9,023 nucleotides of DNA from CAYZPE01 sp964626625 (lineage in GTDB: Bacteria > Patescibacteriota > Minisyncoccia > Phycocordibacterales > CAYZPE01): assembly GCA_964626625.1 (NCBI GenBank), contig CAZVFV010000031.1, positions 1 through 9,023 of the forward strand. Direction: 5' to 3'. The position numbers were made by a program, and so were the translations under genes. The notes under the pieces were generated by a model. That model searched no databases and was not told where the DNA came from. It saw only the letters and a list, made by a program, of their open reading frames with translations. This document shows positions 6,527 through 9,023 of the stretch, in pieces. How positions within the stretch are numbered: position 1 is the stretch's first letter; each line of letters opens with the position of its first letter.

Positions 6527-7162
6527 TCAGTTGCGAGAGAAGAAACGGTTAACAGCAGACCAGCGATTGACGAAGCCGAGGCGGTACAGATTGACGCGCC
6601 ACCGCCTACTGTCCCGGTACGCGTGGACGACAGAAACGTTTCCGTCACTGTCTTCTGTAAAGAGGAAGTTTGCGTAACCGTTTACGAGAAGACCTATATT
6701 TTCCCCTGCTTCTTGGCGCTCAATAAGTGCTTCGATTTCAGGCAGGGTGAAGGTGTGCTTTCCTTCAATGAGAAGCTTCGAGAGCTTCTTCCTGTTGGTC
6801 TCACTTGTCTTGAGAAGGCTTTGGACCACCTCAATAAAAGTGAACCCCTTCAGGACTTGCCACACCGTCGCCTTTCCTTCTCCTCGAGCCTTCTGCTCGA
6901 GATGGAGCCAGAGGTCGAGGTTGGGATCACGATATCTGTACCGCATCTTTATGAAGCAGTCTTTAGTCCGCTTCACTTCAACTGCGCTGAGGGTGATCAT
7001 TATGAATGCTTTCTTCATACTCTCTTGACGCGGAACAAGAACCAAGAGGAACTCCTTGAGTACCTCCGGATTCTGAACCCAAGCTCGCATGACATTTTGC
7101 GGAACATCCGGAAGAGCATTAATCACCGCCTTACAAAAAGTCTCAGTCAAATTATCAGACAT
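6527..7162 (-). CDS. Uncharacterised 211-residue protein, single-gene unit
   Basis: I do not recognise a defined domain. The product is soluble, mixed charge, with no signal peptide or membrane segment. The N-terminal half is probably helical (VLKEFLLVLVPRQESMKKAF). The C-terminus is distinctive: NGYANFLFTEDSDGNVSVVHAYRD, then RRWRVNLYRLGFVNRWSAVNRFFSRN. This aromatic W-x-V-N-x-Y-R-L ... W-x-A ... F-S-R-N ending resembles short hypothetical proteins I associate with Parcubacteria genomes (recollection, not a search). Unlike neighbouring genes it has a clear SD (AAAGGA at 7171-7176, 8 bases before the ATG), a consensus promoter, a long structured leader and its own terminator. Its base composition is visibly richer in GC. 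Together these suggest an independently acquired or mobile single-gene unit. An overlapping plus-strand frame is rejected (see rejected list). Confidence 0.75.
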   Translation of the reverse strand: MSDNLTETFCKAVINALPDVPQNVMRAWVQNPEVLKEFLLVLVPRQESMKKAFIMITLSAVEVKRTKDCFIKMRYRYRDPNLDLWLHLEQKARGEGKATVWQVLKGFTFIEVVQSLLKTSETNRKKLSKLLIEGKHTFTLPEIEALIERQEAGENIGLLVNGYANFLFTEDSDGNVSVVHAYRDSRRWRVNLYRLGFVNRWSAVNRFFSRN

Positions 7163-7346
7163 GGCTTTTTTCCTTTCTTGGTTTTCACCAATTCATCACT
7201 GCCAGAGGACTTCCACATTGGTAGTCATAGCTATAAAATATCAAGTGTTAGACGCCCGGCGTCTAACACTTTCAAGAGCTTAAAGCTATGACTACATTTT
7301 CTCCTACCCATCGGCAGCAGACGCGATTTCAAGGTGCTTAATTTCT
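7163..7346 (-). promoter_or_regulatory. Long structured 5' leader of the unknown gene
   Basis: About 180 bases separate the predicted transcription start from the ATG. Read on the minus strand, the leader contains a nested palindrome (7221-7295), then ACCAAT (7217-7222), ATTGGT (7187-7192) and ACCAA (7178-7182), then AAAGGA. ATTGGT can pair with the first copy over a 24-base loop. Alternatively, it can pair with the second copy as TTGGT-GAAA-ACCAA, a GNRA-type hairpin ending one base before the SD region. A TCCT in the intervening loop (TCCTCT) could pair with the SD. Mutually exclusive pairings beside an SD are what a translational switch would show, but no known riboswitch class is recognised. 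Confidence 0.45.
7221..7295. repeat. Nested palindrome (12-bp outer, 13-bp inner inverted repeat)
   Basis: Outer arms GTAGTCATAGCT (7221-7232) and AGCTATGACTAC (7284-7295) are perfect complements. Inside them lies a second perfect repeat, AAGTGTTAGACGC (7243-7255), loop CCG, GCGTCTAACACTT (7259-7271). The spacers of 10 and 12 bases are A/T-rich and do not pair well. There is no T-tract, so it is not a terminator. It could be a regulatory RNA structure in the leader, a protein-binding palindrome, or a small REP/MITE-like element with 12-bp terminal repeats. No clear target-site duplication is visible. Confidence 0.85.
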
Positions 7347-7352
7347 GGAGTT

Positions 7353-7382
7353 TTTATAGCACAATATATATACTATTGTCAA
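7353..7382 (-). promoter_or_regulatory. Promoter of the unknown gene with operator-like palindrome
   Basis: The minus strand has a perfect -35 TTGACA (7377-7382), an 18-base spacer, and TATAAA (7353-7358) preceded by TGC, an extended -10. Within it, ACAATA (7361-7366) and TATTGT (7374-7379) form an inverted repeat with a 7-base centre lying between and overlapping the promoter boxes, where a repressor would block RNA polymerase. The predicted start is near 7346. Confidence 0.75.
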
Positions 7383-7406
7383 TGGGTAGTATTCCTGTCT
7401 TTAGAA

Positions 7407-7443
7407 GTACGAGCGGAAAGCCCGAAGGGCTTTCCGCTCGTAC
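7407..7443. repeat. Perfect 17-bp hairpin without T-tract
   Basis: Arms GTACGAGCGGAAAGCCC (7407-7423) and GGGCTTTCCGCTCGTAC (7427-7443) with loop GAA are exact complements. Neither side has a run of T, so classical termination is doubtful. It lies 24 bases upstream of the -35 box of the unknown gene and may shield that promoter from read-through. Confidence 0.8.
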
Positions 7444-7611
7444 GTGAACTCCCTTTCTCTTGCTTATATCAGACATAGGCAAGAGGCTTTTTAAAAAATA
7501 ACGTACGAAATAAAATACCTTTGTTGTGATGTAATAGCACAAGACCCACTTGAATACTTCGCATTCAAGTGGGTCTTGCTTTTGATTTTTTTATCTTTTA
7601 TTTTTAATCTC
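7444..7611. other. Non-coding stretch between the unknown gene's promoter region and msrA
   Basis: Together with 7163-7443 this makes 448 bases without a credible protein gene. It contains a weaker hairpin at 7457-7485 (CTCTTGC, 15-base loop, GCAAGAG, then GCTTTTT on the plus strand) and the strong hairpin at 7540-7578. A 62-codon minus-strand frame crosses it but runs through the 17-bp hairpin and the promoter, so I do not call it a gene. Confidence 0.6.
7540..7590. terminator. Terminator hairpin downstream of msrA, possibly bidirectional
   Basis: There is a perfect 16-bp stem, CAAGACCCACTTGAAT (7540-7555) and ATTCAAGTGGGTCTTG (7563-7578), with a 7-base loop. It is 34 bases beyond the msrA stop and is probably its terminator. 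The better T-rich tail (CTTTTGATTTTTTT) is on the plus strand, whereas the minus side reads only TGTGCTATT. No plus-strand gene is seen that would need it. Confidence 0.65.
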
Positions 7612-8100
7612 CTAAACGTGGCACGTTGGATCAATTCCCTTCTTTTCAAAATATCGTTGGTGGTATTCTTCTGCTTCGTAAAATTCTACTGCATCACGCA
7701 CTTCGGTTACAATTGCTTTTTCATACTTTCCACTCTTATCCAAAACTTCTTTTGAAATTGTTGCTTGTTTTTTCTGTGATTCATTAAAAACAAAAATAGC
7801 AGATCTGTATTGCTCACCTACATCAGGACCTTGTCTATTCCATTGTGTCGGGTCATGCAAATTCCAAAAAGCTGATACGAGCTCTGTGTACGAAACTTTA
7901 TCTGGATCAAAACTAACTTCAATTGCCTCTACATGTCCTGTTCCTCCGCCACACACTTGTTCATAGCTTGGATTTTTAATATGTCCTCCTGTGTATCCAA
8001 CAACAGCATCAAGAACTCCAGGAATTTTCCTGAAAGCTGATTCAACACCCCAGAAGCAACCTGCGGCAAATATAGCTTTTTCTTTAGTAGTTTGGTTCAT
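7612..8100 (-). CDS. msrA: Peptide methionine-S-sulfoxide reductase MsrA
   Basis: The product is 162 residues, a normal length for the compact MsrA form. MsrA reduces the S epimer of methionine sulfoxide in proteins and free methionine, using thioredoxin-type reductants. The active-site motif is AGCFWGVE with catalytic Cys15. Further family motifs are VVGYTGG, YEQVCGGGTGHVEAIEVSFDP (in part VCGGGTGHVEA, Cys50), FWNLHDPTQWNRQGPDVGEQYRS (key part HDPT...DVGEQYRSAIF), and the C-terminal PTCHV with a likely resolving Cys160. All key residues appear present. No SD is visible (ATTAATTTTT before the ATG). A truncated paralogue of its own 5' end stops 5 bases upstream, and a large hairpin lies within that fragment. 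No separate good promoter is seen, though TATTAA sits 5 bases before the ATG. Confidence 0.96.
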   Translation of the reverse strand: MNQTTKEKAIFAAGCFWGVESAFRKIPGVLDAVVGYTGGHIKNPSYEQVCGGGTGHVEAIEVSFDPDKVSYTELVSAFWNLHDPTQWNRQGPDVGEQYRSAIFVFNESQKKQATISKEVLDKSGKYEKAIVTEVRDAVEFYEAEEYHQRYFEKKGIDPTCHV

Positions 8101-8129
8101 AAAAATTAATACTTACATTGATAAGTAAT

Positions 8130-8179
8130 GCTTGGGCAAACAATTTTTGCTTTGCAAAAATGTGTTTTAGCCCAAAAGC
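8130..8179. repeat. Large bulged hairpin at the break of msrA fragment 1
   Basis: On the plus strand GCTTGGGC, AAACA and ATTTTTGC (8130-8150) pair through loop TTT with GCAAAAAT (8154-8161), TGTTT (8163-8167), GCCC (8170-8173) and AAGC (8176-8179). This gives 21 paired bases, with all unpaired bases (g8162, ta8168-8169, aa8174-8175) on one arm. One-sided bulges in a long stem recall integron attC sites and the hairpins of IS200/IS605-type elements. The outer box reads CTTGGGC/GCCCAAG, not the attC consensus GTTRRRY/RYYYAAC, so I do not assign it to either. Confidence 0.7.
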
Positions 8180-8189
8180 ACCCAGCGGC
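8174..8189. repeat. Direct repeat copy A (msrA active-site codons)
   Basis: AAAAGCACCCAGCGGC is identical to 9008-9023. On the minus strand it encodes the Ala-Ala-Gly-Cys-Phe part of MsrA. The two copies are 834 bases apart and bracket the NUDIX gene. The second copy runs into the window end, so the true repeat may be longer. Confidence 0.9.
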
Positions 8190-8277
8190 AAATATAGCGA
8201 CTTCCTTTTTGTTATCCATAATAACTATCTAAATTTTTAATAAAAACAGAAACACTCTTACCTTCTCGTATATAAGA

Positions 8278-8283
8278 ATTATA
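8278..8283 (-). promoter_or_regulatory. Possible -10 box upstream of the msrA fragment and msrA
   Basis: A perfect TATAAT is present on the minus strand downstream of the NUDIX terminator, about 60 bases before the start of msrA fragment 1. No convincing -35 box lies 16-18 bases upstream. It is the best visible candidate for driving the fragment and the intact msrA. Confidence 0.35.
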
Positions 8284-8306
8284 TCTTATTGTAAAAAACA
8301 GGCTAT

Positions 8307-8331
8307 AAAAAAGCGACCCCTAAGGGTCGCT
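8307..8331 (-). terminator. Terminator of the NUDIX gene, overlapping its stop codon
   Basis: On the minus strand AGCGACCC, loop TTAG, GGGTCGCT is followed by five T. The 8-bp stem spans 8312-8319 and 8324-8331. The TAG stop codon of the NUDIX gene is in the loop, and its last codons (Ser-Asp-Pro) form the first arm. Confidence 0.85.
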
Positions 8332-8889
8332 AGGCTCATGTTCATCCTTTTCCTCAGCCCACCTAAAAGTAGTTTCAGTACCGTTCGAAACAGAACTATA
8401 ACCTTCAGGTTGATAGAAATCAGCTGGTACAGAACATAGAAATTCGTAGTTCACATAAAGTGTGTGGAGACCTGGAAACGACATGGACTTCTCATCCGTC
8501 TGAAACTTCCTCAGCCGGATCACCTCAGCTTCAACAAGTCCGATTTCTTCCTTAAGCTCTCGAAGAGCTGCTGCCTCAGGTGATTCGGTAAATAAGATTT
8601 TTCCGGCCACGTGAGGTATTCCTCGTTGTCTAACACTCCCGTTTGCAAACCTTTGCTCTACCTCAACAAGATACCGAAGTAATTTTCCACGCTTGCACTC
8701 TACTCTAACCCTCACTACTCCTATAAGCCGGTAGAGTTTCCCTCCATAAGTTTCTATAAGAACTGCCTCTCCATCTTCAAGCTCTCTCATTAAAAGTTCG
8801 AATGGCTTTGTAGCTCCTTTGCCCCAGCGATCTAAAGGAACGCTATGCCGAATGAGTATACTCTGAACATTGGTCGCAGAAATATCCAT
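8320..8889 (-). CDS. NUDIX hydrolase
   Basis: The product is 189 residues. A complete Nudix box occurs at residues 96-118: Gly96, five residues, Glu102, seven residues, then REL-KEE-IGL (Arg110, Glu111, Glu114, Glu115, Gly117), matching GX5EX7REUXEEXGU. Such enzymes cleave nucleoside diphosphates linked to another moiety, with Mg2+ bound by the box glutamates; the substrate cannot be read here. About 60 residues precede the catalytic fold (RHSVPLDRWGKGATKPFELL), an extension I cannot assign. The gene has a strong SD (AAGGAG at 8900-8905, 10 bases before the ATG), an extended -10 promoter, and a terminator built into its stop codon. It is a self-contained single-gene unit, like the gene at 6527-7162. 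It lies between two fragments of msrA, suggesting insertion or segmental duplication. Confidence 0.92.
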   Translation of the reverse strand: MDISATNVQSILIRHSVPLDRWGKGATKPFELLMRELEDGEAVLIETYGGKLYRLIGVVRVRVECKRGKLLRYLVEVEQRFANGSVRQRGIPHVAGKILFTESPEAAALRELKEEIGLVEAEVIRLRKFQTDEKSMSFPGLHTLYVNYEFLCSVPADFYQPEGYSSVSNGTETTFRWAEEKDEHEPSDP

Positions 8890-8899
8890 CGTGTGAATT

Positions 8900-8905
8900 C
8901 TCCTT
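8900..8905 (-). promoter_or_regulatory. Strong Shine-Dalgarno sequence of the NUDIX gene
   Basis: AAGGAG on the minus strand lies 10 bases before the ATG. This is notable because secE, nusG, rplK, folD, msrA, the methyltransferase, the C39-like gene and the SIMPL gene all lack a visible SD. Confidence 0.85.
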
Positions 8906-8932
8906 AAGTTGTGAAAGGACTAGCCAAAAGGG

Positions 8933-8941
8933 ACTATAACA
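8933..8941 (-). promoter_or_regulatory. Extended -10 promoter of the NUDIX gene
   Basis: TGT-TATAGT on the minus strand gives a predicted start near 8926 and a leader of about 37 bases. The -35 region is weak. Just downstream, TAGTCC-C-TTT and TAGTCCTTT form a short direct repeat within the early leader. Confidence 0.55.
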
Positions 8942-9005
8942 AATTTCTATAAGAATACCTATGATTTTAAAATGTACCTTGAGACTACGAACCCAACTCC
9001 AATTC

Positions 9006-9023
9006 CTAAAAGCACCCAGCGGC
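9006..9023 (-). pseudogene. Truncated msrA paralogue (fragment 2, runs off the window)
   Basis: Entering from beyond the window, the minus strand reads GCC GCT GGG TGC TTT TAG: Ala-Ala-Gly-Cys-Phe-stop, in the same frame as MsrA. It is identical to fragment 1 over 16 bases and then diverges at once. Only 18 bases are visible, so the assignment rests on the exact match with fragment 1. Confidence 0.5.
9008..9023. repeat. Direct repeat copy B (at the window edge)
   Basis: AAAAGCACCCAGCGGC is identical to 8174-8189; the match extends to the last base of the window and may continue. The flanking sequences on the low-coordinate side differ (CCCA versus TCCT before the shared run). Confidence 0.9.

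Larger units (their letters stand above)
8106..8219 (-). pseudogene. Truncated msrA paralogue (N-terminal fragment 1)
   Basis: A 37-codon frame begins MDNKKEVAIFAAGCFWAKTH. Its first 16 residues match the MsrA active-site start (intact copy: AIFAAGCFWGVE), while the rest is unrelated and encoded by the hairpin at 8130-8179. The shared DNA is GCTATATTTGCCGC followed by GGxTGCTTxTGGG with third-position changes. This is therefore a diverged second msrA cut off right after the catalytic Cys-Phe-Trp codons, not a fresh copy of the intact gene. A TATAAT box lies upstream at 8278-8283, so it may still be transcribed into msrA. It ends 5 bases before the intact msrA start. Confidence 0.75.

Noticed and set aside
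6524..7291. A 255-codon plus-strand open frame covering the unknown gene
   Set aside because: It is longer than the minus-strand frame but starts at a GTG without SD, runs through the nested palindrome, and has no promoter or terminator on its strand. Promoter, SD and terminator all fit the minus-strand gene.
7354..7542. A 62-codon minus-strand open frame
   Set aside because: It crosses the perfect 17-bp hairpin and ends within the promoter of the unknown gene; no SD and no recognisable protein features.
8130..8179. Integron attC site
   Set aside because: The fold with one-sided bulges is similar, but the outer boxes read CTTGGGC/GCCCAAG and lack the conserved GTT/AAC, and no integrase is in the window. 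Kept only as a hypothesis.
1..9023. CRISPR arrays, tRNA or rRNA genes, complete insertion sequences
   Set aside because: No regularly spaced repeats, cloverleaf-like sequences, rRNA signatures or transposase genes were seen on either strand.

Overview
The window looks like a chromosomal segment from a member of the Candidate Phyla Radiation (Patescibacteria), most likely Parcubacteria. The reasons are an AT-rich genome with very compact genes, a 59-residue SecE, an ECF sigma factor paired with a LPGDxLYP (DUF5667-type) membrane protein, a SIMPL protein with an N-terminal anchor, and mostly SD-less gene starts. Lineage is inferred from gene content and style, because no rRNA is present. Every convincing gene lies on the minus strand, so transcription runs from high to low coordinates.

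Region 1 (about 1-1460) is a secE-nusG-rplK operon. It has a consensus-like promoter (TTGACG-17-TAGTAT) and a short terminator-like hairpin in its leader. No rplA follows rplK in the 147 bases that are visible.

Region 2 (1464-6416) is a tightly packed run: C39-like peptidase, RlmI-like methyltransferase, ECF sigma factor, DUF5667-type membrane protein, folD and SIMPL protein. It is bounded downstream by a perfect 18-bp terminator hairpin at 1464-1502. Three of its genes have a -10 box only 6-7 bases before the ATG, which suggests leaderless mRNAs. The sigma and membrane-protein genes overlap as ATGA, and the membrane-protein and upstream folD reading frames touch as TAATG.

Region 3 (6465-7611) holds a lone gene of unknown function. 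It is visibly richer in GC than its neighbours and has its own strong promoter, a roughly 180-base structured leader, a real Shine-Dalgarno sequence and a strong terminator. Upstream of it is a 448-base non-coding stretch full of hairpins.

Region 4 (7612-9023) holds an intact msrA, a truncated 5' copy of a second msrA directly upstream, a large bulged hairpin, and a NUDIX hydrolase gene with its own SD and terminator. At the window edge is a second truncated copy of the same msrA 5' end. The two fragments share at least 16 identical bases and bracket the NUDIX gene, as if that gene had been inserted or duplicated as a cassette at the msrA active-site codons.

The core genes cover secretion, transcription elongation, ribosome assembly and modification, and one-carbon metabolism. 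The two SD-bearing single-gene units look like accessory cargo. The msrA-fragment/NUDIX arrangement and the structured leader of the unknown gene are the most unusual parts.
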